From the NCBI RefSeq assembly GCF_002836415.1, contig NZ_PJBP01000178.1, forward strand, positions 62,001 through 126,000: a stretch of DNA of 64,000 bases, read 5' to 3'. This document shows positions 8,148-18,952 of the stretch, in pieces. Below the pieces are notes generated by a model. The model had not been told where the DNA came from, did no database searches, and saw only the letters and a list, made by a program, of their open reading frames with translations. The position numbers and the translations under genes were made by a program. This DNA is from Psychromonas sp. MB-3u-54. Lineage in GTDB: Bacteria; Pseudomonadota; Gammaproteobacteria; Enterobacterales; Psychromonadaceae. Numbering within the stretch: position 1 is the stretch's first letter; every line of letters begins with the position of its first letter.

Positions 8148-10001
8148 TTATTCATCCAGGAAACTGCGCAGTTGTTCGCTGCGGCTTGGGTGACGAAGTT
8201 TACGCAATGCTTTCGCTTCAATTTGACGGATACGCTCACGTGTTACATCAAACTGTTTACCGACTTCTTCAAGAGTATGATCGGTATTCATGTCGATACC
8301 AAAACGCATACGTAATACTTTCGCTTCGCGTGCAGTTAAACCTTCCAATACATCGTTAGTTGCATTTTTAAGGCTTTCACTTGTGGCACAGTTAGCAGGC
8401 AGCGCAATCGTTGTATCTTCAATAAAATCACCTAGATGAGAGTCTTCATCATCACCAATAGGCGTTTCCATTGAGATTGGCTCTTTCGCAATTTTTAATA
8501 CCTTACGGACTTTATCTTCCGGCATCATCATGCGTTCTGCGAGCTCTTCCGGCTGCGGTTCACGTCCCATTTCCTGTAACATTTGACGAGAGACACGGTT
8601 AAGTTTATTAATGGTCTCAATCATATGTACCGGAATACGGATAGTACGTGCCTGATCTGCAATAGAGCGAGTAATTGCCTGACGGATCCACCAAGTTGCA
8701 TAGGTTGAAAATTTGTAACCTCGGCGATATTCAAATTTATCTACCGCTTTCATTAACCCGATATTACCTTCCTGAATTAAATCTAAGAACTGTAAACCAC
8801 GGTTGGTATATTTTTTGGCGATAGAGATAACCAGACGTAAGTTAGCTTCTACCATCTCTTTTTTTGCTCGACGTGCTTTGGCTTCGCCAATGCTCATGTT
8901 GCGAGAGATGCCCTTCATATTGGTAATGGTTAATACACTTTGTACTTCCACGGCTAACATTTTTCTTAAACAGCGTCTTAAGTCTTCTTCAAATTCACTG
9001 ATTCGGGTTGCATAATCAGTACCACTTGAAAGAATCACTTCTAACCATGCAGGATTTGTTTCGTTGCCTTTAAACAGTTTAATAAACTCTTTTTTAGGCA
9101 TTTTACATTGTTCAACACAAATCTTTAATACTAAACGTTCCTGTACACGAACAGCGTTCATTGCAAAGCGAATTGCTTTTACCATACGGTCAAACTGTTT
9201 AGGAATTAATTTGAACTGTTGGAAAAACTCAGCCTGTTCATTAATGGCTGCGCGTGTCTCAGCATGTGCACGGCCATTTTTGATAATTGAATCTTCAACA
9301 ACTTGATTTAATTTACGAAGTTCGGCAAATTTTTCAGCTGCTTCTTCAGGATCGGGGCCTTTAGGTCCTTCTTCTTCATCATCTTCATCGGAATCATCTT
9401 TATCGTCTTTATCTTCATCTTCTAATTGCTTTTTACTTAACTCAGATCCGATGTGTGTGGCACTGACCGCTTGTGTCATGTCATCATTAGGATCCACAAA
9501 GCCACTGATTAAATCAGTTAATTTCATTTCTTCAGCTTCGTAGCTGTCCCAGTTATCTAATAGTCCTGAGATTGTTGCAGGATATTCAGAAACAGCAGTT
9601 TGGACTTCTTTGATACCTTCTTCGATACGTTTGGCGATGACAATTTCGCCTTCACGAGTTAATAGTTCAACTGTTCCCATTTCGCGCATATACATACGCA
9701 CGGGATCCGTTGTCCTACCAATCTCAGATTCAACCGTTGCTAACACCTGAGCAGCAGCTTCTACCGCATCCTCATCAGGGGTTTCGCTATCATCGCTACC
9801 TATTAGCATATCATCAGCATCGGGAGCCGTTTCTACTACACGGATACCCATGTCGCCGATCATTTGAATAATATCTTCAATCGTTTCAGATTCAACGATA
9901 TCTTGCGGCAGGTGGTCATTAACTTCTGCGTAGGTCAAAAACCCTTTTTCTTTACCTTTGATAATAAGCTCTTTGAGCTGTGATTGAGGTGTTTGAGCCA
10001 T
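8148..10001 (-). CDS. rpoD: RNA polymerase primary sigma factor sigma-70
   Basis: Housekeeping sigma factor, 617 residues, full length. Region 1.1 at the N-terminus is followed by regions 1.2-2 with a long acidic insert (about 195-220, Asp/Glu/Lys-rich) in the non-conserved region. Region 2.3-2.4 reads [18 protein letters not shown] and region 4.2 ends with [20 protein letters not shown]. It is the last gene of the rpsU-yqeY-dnaG-rpoD cluster, 111 bases after dnaG, with its own terminator. Confidence 0.98.
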   Translation of the reverse strand: MAQTPQSQLKELIIKGKEKGFLTYAEVNDHLPQDIVESETIEDIIQMIGDMGIRVVETAPDADDMLIGSDDSETPDEDAVEAAAQVLATVESEIGRTTDPVRMYMREMGTVELLTREGEIVIAKRIEEGIKEVQTAVSEYPATISGLLDNWDSYEAEEMKLTDLISGFVDPNDDMTQAVSATHIGSELSKKQLEDEDKDDKDDSDEDDEEEGPKGPDPEEAAEKFAELRKLNQVVEDSIIKNGRAHAETRAAINEQAEFFQQFKLIPKQFDRMVKAIRFAMNAVRVQERLVLKICVEQCKMPKKEFIKLFKGNETNPAWLEVILSSGTDYATRISEFEEDLRRCLRKMLAVEVQSVLTITNMKGISRNMSIGEAKARRAKKEMVEANLRLVISIAKKYTNRGLQFLDLIQEGNIGLMKAVDKFEYRRGYKFSTYATWWIRQAITRSIADQARTIRIPVHMIETINKLNRVSRQMLQEMGREPQPEELAERMMMPEDKVRKVLKIAKEPISMETPIGDDEDSHLGDFIEDTTIALPANCATSESLKNATNDVLEGLTAREAKVLRMRFGIDMNTDHTLEEVGKQFDVTRERIRQIEAKALRKLRHPSRSEQLRSFLDE

Positions 10002-10112
10002 AGATACCGTCCAAAAATTGATTGCAAATCAAAAATCAATTGCAAATAGGGGTTATATAAAAAAAGTACAAGCGATCTAGTATACGCTAATTTTCTGAAG
10101 TTTTCTAGTTCA

Positions 10113-11864
10113 TTAATGCTGTTTTTGTTCAGCAAGCAGTAATGCAAGTTGCTGTGTTTCTGCACTTGTTAGCGCTTGGCCTGAACGCGATTTTTGTTTT
10201 AAAAATTCTATTTTATTTGTAAGATGAAAATTAAGAAAGTTTTCTAAAGTGTCTAGGAAAAAGGCTTCATAATAATCTTCTTTTATATCGTTTTGCCATA
10301 CTGCTAATTTATTGAGTTGTTTACTTTCTGGCTTTTCCCGCCAATGCTCCAGTAATTGCCCTGTTGTTATACTGGGGGTAGTACGGCAAATTTCAAGTAA
10401 CGAATTTAATAAACTTAAGCCAGGTAAGGTCATTTCCTTAAATTCAGGAAATTCAGGTAAACCATAGGCAATGCCGGGATGCTGTAAAAGCACCGAAATA
10501 GCTAAACGCATGGGTGTTACTTTTTGTTTTTTGGCTGTTTTATTGTTCGATGCCGCGGCGGGTAATAATTTATCAAGTCCCTCTTTTTCAATCCCTAATA
10601 ACGCAATAAGCCTCCCTTCCATCATCTGCCGGAATACCGTGTCGGGCAGTTTACTCATTAATGGAATGGCTAATTGTGCCAGTTTAGCTTTGCTGTCAGC
10701 AATGCGCATATCAACTTGATTTAATAAATGCTGAAAAAGAAAATCAGATAAAGGTAATGCCAGTTCAATCAGATTTTCAAAGGCTTCTTTACCCTCTTTT
10801 TGTACGTAACTATCCGGATCTTCGCCATCAGCAAGAAACATAAAACGTAACGTGCGGCCATCTTGTATAAACGGCAGGGCATTTTCTAATGCTCGCCATG
10901 CAGCGGCTTTACCCGCTTTATCACCATCAAAACAACAGATAACTTCACTGGTGTGGCGGAAGAGCTGCTGGATGTGCTCAGGCGTTGTACTGGTACCAAG
11001 AGATGCTACGGCATAATCAATACCAAATTGACCGAGTGCCACAACATCCATATAACCTTCAACCACTAATACGCGTTTAATTTCTTTATGGGCTTGCTTA
11101 ACCTGATATAAACCGTAGAGCTCTTTGCCCTTGTGAAAGAGGGGCGTCTCGGGAGAATTCAGGTACTTAGGCTCATCTTCACCTAAAACACGACCTCCAA
11201 AACCAATAACTCGGCCGCGCCTGTCATGAATAGGGAACATCACTCGATCGCGAAAACGGTCGTAACTGCCACTTTTTTCTTTGCTTATTAACATGCCAGC
11301 TTCAATCAACTGTTTTTCTAACTCGATCGAAACTGCAAATCGTTTGCGTACTTCATTCCAACCATCGGGCGCATAACCTATCTTAAAATGTTTGACCGTC
11401 TGCCCGGATAATCCGCGACCCTTGAGGTAATTAATAACCTGTTGACTGTTTTTGTGTGTACGCAGTTGCTGCTGATAAAAAACAGCAATATCAGCCATTA
11501 ACTGATACAAATCTTTGCGGTCTACATAGCTGCTTTGTTGTGACTTTCCGAAGCCGCTTTCTTCGCGAGGGACTTCTATCGATAGCTGTTCGGCCAGCGT
11601 TTCGATGGCATCAACAAATTCAATGCCGTCATATTCCATGATAAAAGAGAGTACATTTCCGCTCGCACCACAGTTAAAACAATGATAGAACTGTTTGTCT
11701 GAACTGACTGAAAATGACGAGTTATTATTACCATTATGAAAAGGGCAACAAGCGCGGTAATCTTTGCCCTGTTTTTTTAGTTTTACACGGCTATCAATAA
11801 AATCAACAATATCGGTACGAGCAATAAGATCGTCAATAAAATTTCTTGGAATACGTCCTGCCAT
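10113..11864 (-). CDS. dnaG: DNA primase
   Basis: Makes RNA primers at the replication fork. The N-terminal zinc ribbon uses C40, H43, C62 and C65. The TOPRIM core shows LVVEGYMDVVAL and CFDGDKAGKAAAWRAL, and the C-terminal helicase-binding domain runs to residue 583. It lies between yqeY and rpoD. A terminator separates it from yqeY, so dnaG-rpoD probably also has its own promoter in the ~150 bases before its start. Confidence 0.98.
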   Translation of the reverse strand: MAGRIPRNFIDDLIARTDIVDFIDSRVKLKKQGKDYRACCPFHNGNNNSSFSVSSDKQFYHCFNCGASGNVLSFIMEYDGIEFVDAIETLAEQLSIEVPREESGFGKSQQSSYVDRKDLYQLMADIAVFYQQQLRTHKNSQQVINYLKGRGLSGQTVKHFKIGYAPDGWNEVRKRFAVSIELEKQLIEAGMLISKEKSGSYDRFRDRVMFPIHDRRGRVIGFGGRVLGEDEPKYLNSPETPLFHKGKELYGLYQVKQAHKEIKRVLVVEGYMDVVALGQFGIDYAVASLGTSTTPEHIQQLFRHTSEVICCFDGDKAGKAAAWRALENALPFIQDGRTLRFMFLADGEDPDSYVQKEGKEAFENLIELALPLSDFLFQHLLNQVDMRIADSKAKLAQLAIPLMSKLPDTVFRQMMEGRLIALLGIEKEGLDKLLPAAASNNKTAKKQKVTPMRLAISVLLQHPGIAYGLPEFPEFKEMTLPGLSLLNSLLEICRTTPSITTGQLLEHWREKPESKQLNKLAVWQNDIKEDYYEAFFLDTLENFLNFHLTNKIEFLKQKSRSGQALTSAETQQLALLLAEQKQH

Positions 11865-12016
11865 GTCTTTAAACCATTTAGTGTATTAATTGAAGAAAGC
11901 CGTTTTGGCTATTCCTTTATAGCACTTTCATAAGGGAATAGACATTCTAAATCGCTCTGCCGAGAGCCCAAATCTTACTGGACTTGTGAGAGGGAAATTA
12001 ATTTCGTCTGCAAACG

Positions 12017-12053
12017 AAAAAGCCCCAAGCTTACGGGTAAGCATGGGGCTTTT
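12017..12053 (-). terminator. terminator between yqeY and dnaG
   Basis: Strong stem AAAAGCCCC + GCTTAC / GTAAGC + GGGGCTTTT with a one-sided bulge, and TTTTT on the minus strand. It sits 22 bases past the yqeY stop, inside the macromolecular synthesis cluster, where an internal terminator is also found in E. coli. Confidence 0.85.
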
Positions 12054-12074
12054 GATATCTTGACGAGTAATGGA

Positions 12075-12518
12075 TTAAGCTAAGCTGGCTCTTACAAGCG
12101 CACTTACTTCTCCCATGTCAGCTCGTCCTTGAATATCTTTTTTGAGTAACCCCATTACTTTCCCCATATCCTGCATACCGCTTGCACCCGAAGCTGCAAT
12201 GGCTTGCTCGATTAAAGTTTGCACTTCATCAGAGGTCAGCGCTTGTGGAAGAAACTCTTGTAATATTTCAAGTTCTGCCTTTTCAATATCAGCCAGATCA
12301 ATGCGATTCGCTTTTTCAAATTGAGCAATCGAATCTTTACGCTGTTTTACTGATTTAATAACAACAGCCATAACTTCATCATCAATGAGCTCAACTTTAT
12401 TATCGATCTCAATCTGTTTGATAGCTGCAAGCAACATACGAATAGTGCCCAAACGGACCTTATCCTTCGCTCGCATAGCGAGTATTTGCTGCTCTTTTAA
12501 CTTTGCTTTTAAAGACAT
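12075..12518 (-). CDS. yqeY: YqeY/GatB-like domain protein
   Basis: A 147-residue helical protein of the YqeY family, related to the tail domain of GatB and possibly tRNA-binding. Family features include the N-terminal MSLKAKLKEQQILAMRAKDK, QIEIDNKVELIDDE and the C-terminal GKVMGLLKKDIQGRADM. It is 33 bases after rpsU and is usually found in this place between rpsU and dnaG in marine gammaproteobacteria (family knowledge). Its role is not established. Confidence 0.92.
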   Translation of the reverse strand: MSLKAKLKEQQILAMRAKDKVRLGTIRMLLAAIKQIEIDNKVELIDDEVMAVVIKSVKQRKDSIAQFEKANRIDLADIEKAELEILQEFLPQALTSDEVQTLIEQAIAASGASGMQDMGKVMGLLKKDIQGRADMGEVSALVRASLA

Positions 12519-12551
12519 AACAATCCTTTATCTAATTTAGGAATAACTTAA

Positions 12552-12767
12552 TTAGTAAAGGCGAACGCGACGGGCGTTTTCACGAGAAAGTTTTTTCAGG
12601 TGACGTTTAACCGCTGCTGCTTTAGCGCGTTTACGAACTGTTGTTGGTTTCTCAAAGAATTCACGTTTACGTGTTTCTGCTAAGATACCTGCTTTTTCGC
12701 AAGAGCGTTTAAAACGACGAAGTGCTACGTCAAATGGTTCGTTTTCACGAAGTTTAATTACTGGCAT
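12552..12767 (-). CDS. rpsU: 30S ribosomal protein S21
   Basis: A 71-residue basic protein of the small ribosomal subunit. I chose the ATG at 12767 ([16 protein letters not shown]), the universal S21 start. An in-frame ATG at 12812 would add 15 unrelated residues. AGGTAATAGG precedes the chosen start. First gene of the rpsU-yqeY-dnaG-rpoD cluster and divergent from tsaD. Confidence 0.97.
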   Translation of the reverse strand: MPVIKLRENEPFDVALRRFKRSCEKAGILAETRKREFFEKPTTVRKRAKAAAVKRHLKKLSRENARRVRLY

Positions 12768-13033
12768 GTGCCTATTACCTTTATGGTTACGGTCGTATAC
12801 TGACCAGTTCATTTAAAATGGTGCGAGATTTTAAACCTATTTGGGGACTAAAGTAAAGAATTAGTACGAAAAACTTACTGTAAAAGAACAAAAGATCTTC
12901 TAGATCCTCCATTCTAACCCAGATTCATAATGTTTTCTTTATAAGTGCATGAAAAAAGCATTCGGGATAGTCTTTTTACGTTAAACTAGCATTTTTTATC
13001 TATCGTCAATTTAATCAAAGGAACATTTGTCAT

Positions 13034-14059
13034 ATGCGTATTTTAGGTATTGAAACTTCATGTGATGAAACTGGTATCGCCATTTATGATGATCAACTTG
13101 GTTTGTTATCGCACCAGTTATATAGCCAAGTTGAATTACATGCTGACTACGGTGGTGTGGTGCCTGAGCTTGCATCACGAGATCATGTGCGTAAAACCAT
13201 TCCGTTAATCAAAGAAGCATTAGCGGCAGCAAACTGCACCAAAGAGAGCCTTGATGGTATTGCTTATACTGCCGGGCCGGGACTTGTTGGGGCGTTATTA
13301 GTCGGTTCATGTATCGGGCGTAGCCTGGCATACGCATGGAATATACCGGCTATTGCAGTACACCATATGGAAGGGCATCTACTGGCCCCTATGCTCGAAG
13401 AAAATCGTCCGGAATTTCCATTTTTGGCGTTGCTGGTATCAGGCGGCCATACGCTAATGGTCGAGGTTGAAAATATTGGTGAATATCAGGTATTAGGTGA
13501 AAGTATTGATGATGCTGCGGGAGAGGCCTTTGATAAGACCGCCAAATTACTTGGATTAGATTATCCGGGTGGACCGCGTTTGGCAAAATTAGCCGAAAAG
13601 GGTGTGCCAAAGCGCTTTATATTTCCAAGGCCAATGACGACTAAGCCCGGACTTGATTTTAGTTTTAGCGGATTAAAAACCTTTGCGGCCAACACCATCG
13701 CTAAGGAAGGCAAAGATCCGCAAACTCAGGCAGATATTGCTTTAGCCTTTCAGGATGCGGTCATTGATACGGTTGCTATCAAATGTAAGCGTGCTTTAAA
13801 ACAAACCGGATTAAAGCGCTTAGTGGTAGCGGGCGGCGTTAGCGCCAATGAGTCATTGCGCAGTCAATTGGCCGTTTTAATGAAATCGCTTGGTGGGGAG
13901 GTTTTTTATCCCCGTAATGAGTTTTGTACGGATAACGGTGCGATGATAGCTTATGCCGGTATGCAGCGCTTAAAAGCAGGGCATTTTGAAGGCTTGGGGA
14001 TTCAGGCGAAACCAAGATGGCCTCTTGATCAACTGCTTAGTGTGCGCAGCAAAATCTGA
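13034..14059 (+). CDS. tsaD: tRNA threonylcarbamoyladenosine synthase subunit TsaD
   Basis: Catalytic subunit of the complex that makes t6A at position 37 of ANN-decoding tRNAs, including the tRNA-Ile in this window. 341 residues, normal length. ASKHA-fold motifs: [15 protein letters not shown] at the N-terminus and the metal-binding HHMEGH (H110-H115 region), followed by ALLVSGGHT and [18 protein letters not shown] precedes the ATG by 10 bases. Divergent from rpsU, as in E. coli. Confidence 0.97.
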   Translation: MRILGIETSCDETGIAIYDDQLGLLSHQLYSQVELHADYGGVVPELASRDHVRKTIPLIKEALAAANCTKESLDGIAYTAGPGLVGALLVGSCIGRSLAYAWNIPAIAVHHMEGHLLAPMLEENRPEFPFLALLVSGGHTLMVEVENIGEYQVLGESIDDAAGEAFDKTAKLLGLDYPGGPRLAKLAEKGVPKRFIFPRPMTTKPGLDFSFSGLKTFAANTIAKEGKDPQTQADIALAFQDAVIDTVAIKCKRALKQTGLKRLVVAGGVSANESLRSQLAVLMKSLGGEVFYPRNEFCTDNGAMIAYAGMQRLKAGHFEGLGIQAKPRWPLDQLLSVRSKI

Positions 14060-14070
14060 GAGAACAATCA

Positions 14071-14168
14071 TTTAAATCTTTGTTGATTCAGAATAATGTG
14101 AGGAGAATTTCACTTTAATTTTAAATGTTTATTGATTCAGTATAATATGAGGAAACTTTTATTTTAAT
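14071..14168 (+). repeat. imperfect 49-bp tandem duplication upstream of the Wzz-like gene
   Basis: Units 14071-14119 and 14120-14168 share TTTAAAT, TTGATTCAG, ATAAT and TGAGGA in register, with roughly 80 percent identity. They fill the leader of the next gene. Each carries a GAGGA that resembles a ribosome site without a start codon behind it. Confidence 0.7.
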
Positions 14169-14190
14169 TTAAAAAAAAGAATCCAACACT

Positions 14191-15411
14191 ATGGCCGGAA
14201 AAAATAATAAAAATAATAAAAATAATAAAAATAATAAAAATAATAAAAATAATAAAAATAATAACAATAATAAAAATAATAAAGACAATAATGCAATGCC
14301 TGTTCATCTTGATGCCTATCAAGATGATGAGATTGATTTACGTGAGCTTATTAAGGTTATTTGGGATTACAAGTGGTTAACCGTTGTAATGTGCGCGGTT
14401 GCCATTGCAGGATCTGTTTATTATGCATTAACGGCGCAGGAATGGTGGGTAGCTAAAGGTAAAGTGATTGTTCCTCAGGTCAATGATGTTGCTGCACTTT
14501 ATGTTCAAAGTAATAAAATCAGTGCGATACTCCATAGCAATGACTTATCGAATAGTAACGCTCAAGATACAAAGCAAGTATCTAATGAGCTTATTGATCC
14601 CGGTACTTTATTCGAAAATTTTATCAATGCATTTAATTCATCAATCAATAAAAAGCACTTTTTAGAAAAAAGCAGTACGTTTTTAGCCTATTTACAGGCA
14701 AAGCAGATAGCTGTTCCAGGTAAAAATACTGGTGCATCCGCACAACAAAGTCGGCAGCAATACTTTATGGTATTAAATGCCTGGATGAATGAGATTAATG
14801 CCTCTCTTAATAGTAAAACGTCTGAGCTGGCTTTATCGTTTCGCTCAGTAACAAAAGAGTCTTCCGCTGAATTGTTAAATGAATACATTCTCTTTATTGG
14901 TGAAAATGTCAAACAACATCAATTTGAGAAACTTTTATTATTTGTTGATTCCTCCAAAAATGAGTTACAGGTTTCATTGCAGATGACCGAGCAAAAAGCG
15001 CTTCGGGAGCTAGCTATTTTATTACAAAAGACCGAATATGCTTATCAGATTGCTTCCCATTCAGGTTTAGTTGAATACCAGGCAAACCTTAATAAAGAAG
15101 GGGAATTATTTCACATTAACCTCGGCGAAAAAGCCTTAAAAGCTAAAATTGATGTTTTAAAATCGATCCAAGATTTAAGCGTGTTAGAGCCTTCGCTGGC
15201 AACAATGACAATCACGCTCGATGCGTTAAATAAATTAGAGTTCAGTAATGATCGTTCCTTCACTCCTTATCGTTATTTAGACGTTGTCGAGCCTCCTTTA
15301 AATAGGGCGGCCCCCAAACGTGCACTGATCGTTATTTTAGCGACCTTATTCGCGGGAATGCTGTCAATATTTATTGCCTTAGTACATTATTTTATGACTA
15401 AAAAAGAGTGA
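14191..15411 (+). CDS. Wzz-like polysaccharide chain-length determinant with Lys-Asn-Asn tail
   Basis: A 406-residue polysaccharide co-polymerase of the Wzz/PCP family, inner membrane with a large periplasmic coiled-coil domain. Transmembrane helices lie at about 58-77 and 380-400. The second follows a Pro-rich segment (EPPLNRAAPKR) as in Wzz proteins. The first 35 residues are almost entirely Lys and Asn, encoded by a 9-base repeat. An internal Met at 14296 (MPVHLDAYQDDEIDL) begins the conserved part and could be an alternative start. Neither start has a clear ribosome site. It stands alone, about 9 kb from the LPS locus, so its polymer is unknown. Confidence 0.75.
   Translation: MAGKNNKNNKNNKNNKNNKNNKNNNNNKNNKDNNAMPVHLDAYQDDEIDLRELIKVIWDYKWLTVVMCAVAIAGSVYYALTAQEWWVAKGKVIVPQVNDVAALYVQSNKISAILHSNDLSNSNAQDTKQVSNELIDPGTLFENFINAFNSSINKKHFLEKSSTFLAYLQAKQIAVPGKNTGASAQQSRQQYFMVLNAWMNEINASLNSKTSELALSFRSVTKESSAELLNEYILFIGENVKQHQFEKLLLFVDSSKNELQVSLQMTEQKALRELAILLQKTEYAYQIASHSGLVEYQANLNKEGELFHINLGEKALKAKIDVLKSIQDLSVLEPSLATMTITLDALNKLEFSNDRSFTPYRYLDVVEPPLNRAAPKRALIVILATLFAGMLSIFIALVHYFMTKKE
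14197..14292 (+). repeat. 9-bp microsatellite coding Lys-Asn-Asn
   Basis: About seven near-perfect copies of AAAAATAAT, then degenerate ones, at the 5' end of the Wzz-like gene. The unit is a multiple of three, so copy-number change alters tail length and not the frame. Confidence 0.9.
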
Positions 15412-15524
15412 AATTAACCTGTCGTTACTCTTTCCTTCATACCCGCTAATTTTTTTGTACTTTACAAATAGCGTGTTATGGGGGCAGGGAGTGAGGAGCA
15501 AGCTTATCTTGCTCAGACTGGCTG

Positions 15525-16541
<1,017 letters not shown>

Positions 16542-16544
16542 CTA

Positions 16545-17342
16545 TTAAACGGTTGAGACTCCGCCAATATTAAAAAAGGCTCGGCTGGTTTGTGTTGTTT
16601 GTTCTATAAATTGCTCTACATTTTGATCGCGGGCGTGGGCAATTGTTTGTGCTATATAGGGTAAATATTTTGGTTCATTACGGCTTGATTTGGGTTTCGG
16701 CCGCATTGAACGAGGTAATAAATAGGGGGAGTCTGTTTCGATCATTAAGCGGTTATCTGGAATTAATTTAACTAATTCCAGCAGGTGGGCACCACGGCGT
16801 TCATCGCAAATCCAACCGGTAATACCAATGTGTAAATCAATTTCCAGGCTGCGTTGTAAATCGAACTGATCGCCGGTGAAACAGTGTAATACAGCATTGG
16901 GCAGTTGTTTGATATAAGGCTTTAACAGTTCGATAAAACGGGGGTTAGCATCACGCTCATGCATAAAGACAGGTAACTGTAACTCAACGGCTAACTCGAG
17001 CTGAGCTATAAAAGCGAATTCCTGCTCAGCGGGTGTTGAATAATTACGGTTAAAGTCTAAACCACATTCTCCGATGGCTTTGACCGATCGGTTCTGGGCA
17101 AGTGATCGAAGTTGATTCAGGCTGTTTTTATCAAAGGATGCCGCATCATGCGGGTGAATACCTGCTGTCGAAAACAAATAATCGGGAAAATTTTGTGCCA
17201 GTTGCAGGGCAGCTTCACTTTCGGTTAAATTTGTTCCCGTGATAATCATACTGCTAACGCCGACCTGCTTTGCGTTAGCAATAATGTCATTAATATCTTT
17301 TTGAAAACGTTTATTCGTCAGGTTGGCGCCAATATCAATCAT
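16545..17342 (-). CDS. tatD: TatD family 3'-5' DNase
   Basis: Metal-dependent nuclease of the amidohydrolase fold, 265 residues. Metal ligands are visible in GIHPHDAA, GECGLDFNRNY (Glu and Asp), FMHERDA, HCFTGD and ETDSPYLLPR. It follows tatC by six bases, the usual tatABCD order. It is not needed for protein export by the Tat pathway. Confidence 0.95.
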   Translation of the reverse strand: MIDIGANLTNKRFQKDINDIIANAKQVGVSSMIITGTNLTESEAALQLAQNFPDYLFSTAGIHPHDAASFDKNSLNQLRSLAQNRSVKAIGECGLDFNRNYSTPAEQEFAFIAQLELAVELQLPVFMHERDANPRFIELLKPYIKQLPNAVLHCFTGDQFDLQRSLEIDLHIGITGWICDERRGAHLLELVKLIPDNRLMIETDSPYLLPRSMRPKPKSSRNEPKYLPYIAQTIAHARDQNVEQFIEQTTQTSRAFFNIGGVSTV

Positions 17343-17348
17343 CTAATC

Positions 17349-18125
17349 TCAGTTCTCCTGTTCACTATTTTCATTCTCTTCTGCCGGTTGCACATAAAAA
17401 CGGGAAAACAGTAAACCAATCTCAAATAAAATTAGCATGGGCACCGCCAGTAAGGTTTGTGAAATTACATCGGGCGGCGTTAACAGCATGGCAAAGACAA
17501 ATGCGGCGACCACAATATAAGGACGTTTTTCTTTGAGTTTTTGCGGTGTGGTTGCCCCCGTCCAGCATAATACTAAGGTGGCGATGGGGATCTCAAAGGC
17601 GAGTCCAAAGGCAAAAAACAGTTTTAAGGCAAAATCCAAATAACTGCTGATGTCGGTGGCGATTAAAACACCTTCCGGTGCGGTATTAGTGAAGAATGAA
17701 AATGCCAGCGGAAAGACCACATAATAAGAAAATGCCATACCTAAATAAAAGAGCAGGGCGCTGCTAATCACCAGAGGGGCGACTAATTTGCGTTCGTGTT
17801 TGTATAAACCCGGCGCAATAAAACCCCATACTTGATATAGAATAGCTGGAATGGCAATAAAAATAGATAAAACCAGGGTGAGTTTAATCGGCGTGAAAAA
17901 GGGTGTCGCCACGCCGGTCGCTATCATACTGGCGCCTTCAGGCAGCTGGCTGGTTAGCGGAATTGCTAAGTAATGATAGATATCATTAGCGAAATATACC
18001 AAGCTTAAAAAAATAACCATAACGATAGCAACAATACGCAATATACGGTCGCGAAGTTCAATTAAGTGGCTAAATAATGGCAAGCTGTGCTGGCTGCTTG
18101 TTCCATTATCCTGATCTGAACTCAT
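17349..18125 (-). CDS. tatC: twin-arginine translocase subunit TatC
   Basis: Six-helix inner-membrane protein that recognises twin-arginine signal peptides together with TatB. 258 residues. N-terminal [14 protein letters not shown] is the conserved signal-binding segment; [19 protein letters not shown]-type helices and a [12 protein letters not shown] loop follow. It overlaps the end of tatB by four bases, so translation is coupled. Confidence 0.97.
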   Translation of the reverse strand: MSSDQDNGTSSQHSLPLFSHLIELRDRILRIVAIVMVIFLSLVYFANDIYHYLAIPLTSQLPEGASMIATGVATPFFTPIKLTLVLSIFIAIPAILYQVWGFIAPGLYKHERKLVAPLVISSALLFYLGMAFSYYVVFPLAFSFFTNTAPEGVLIATDISSYLDFALKLFFAFGLAFEIPIATLVLCWTGATTPQKLKEKRPYIVVAAFVFAMLLTPPDVISQTLLAVPMLILFEIGLLFSRFYVQPAEENENSEQEN

Positions 18126-18532
18126 TCGTTTTTGTCCTGTGTGGGGGCAGTGTTTTTGCTGCTATCAAGAATACTGTTTTCTTGCTGCGCAGTGCCGTTG
18201 GGCTCTTTATTTAAAGATGTTTTAATATCATCTATGTCTTTTTTATAGGGGCGAGATAATTGCTCTGCTGTTTCTTTCATTTCATCGATAGATTTTTGTA
18301 ATTCAGGATCCAGATCTTTTAATCCTTGTTTACTCGCTTTGATCATATTCTCATTTATTTCGTGCAGTTTTAACTCTTGCGTTACTTCTGTTTTAACCGA
18401 GTTGGCCATGTTTTTTGCCGTTGTGACCCAATGCATCACACTGCGTATCGCATGGGGTAGACGCTCGGGGCCAAGAACAACTAAGCCGATCACAGAAATG
18501 ACCACAATTTCCCAAAAACCTATATCAAACAT
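18122..18532 (-). CDS. tatB: twin-arginine translocase subunit TatB
   Basis: 136 residues. One N-terminal membrane helix ([20 protein letters not shown]) is followed by the [11 protein letters not shown] hinge and an amphipathic helix, then a charged, poorly conserved tail. It lies 24 bases after tatA and overlaps tatC. Confidence 0.95.
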   Translation of the reverse strand: MFDIGFWEIVVISVIGLVVLGPERLPHAIRSVMHWVTTAKNMANSVKTEVTQELKLHEINENMIKASKQGLKDLDPELQKSIDEMKETAEQLSRPYKKDIDDIKTSLNKEPNGTAQQENSILDSSKNTAPTQDKNE

Positions 18533-18556
18533 CTAAAATATACCTTGAATTAATGA

Positions 18557-18823
18557 TTATGCCTGATCTTTTTCTTTACTCTGCTCTTTACTATTTTCCT
18601 CTACTTTTTTATTTGAGGATTGCTCTGCTTTATCATCTACTTGGGTAGAATTTTTATCGTCTACCTGCGTAGAGTCTTTGTCATTATCTTCCTTGAGTGC
18701 TTTTTTAAATCCTTTGATAGCACCGCCTAAATCACCGCCAATGCCGCGTAATTTTTTTGTCCCGAAAAGTAATATCACTATTACCGTGACAATAGCTAAC
18801 TGCCAAATACCAATGCCGCCCAT
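18557..18823 (-). CDS. tatA: twin-arginine translocase subunit TatA
   Basis: 88 residues. Short membrane helix, then [24 protein letters not shown], the classic TatA hinge and amphipathic helix that form the export pore. The acidic tail carries a small internal duplication ([16 protein letters not shown]). First gene of tatABCD-hemB. Confidence 0.96.
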   Translation of the reverse strand: MGGIGIWQLAIVTVIVILLFGTKKLRGIGGDLGGAIKGFKKALKEDNDKDSTQVDDKNSTQVDDKAEQSSNKKVEENSKEQSKEKDQA

Positions 18824-18850
18824 AATTTATTTCCTTCTTTATTATTTAGT

Positions 18851-18952
18851 TAATTGTTTGTATTGATTTATAGTAAACTTTATATAATTGTTTATATTGA
18901 TTTAGAGTAAACTTTATATAATTGTTTGTATTGATTTATAGTAAACTTTATA
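18851..18952. repeat. three 34-bp tandem repeats between ubiB and tatA
   Basis: Units 18851-18884, 18885-18918 and 18919-18952. Units 1 and 3 are identical and unit 2 has two changes. The last unit runs into the ubiB stop codon. Read on the minus strand each ends in TATAAAG and holds TTTACT, so the array could carry promoter-like elements for tatA, although the spacing is loose. Confidence 0.9.
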
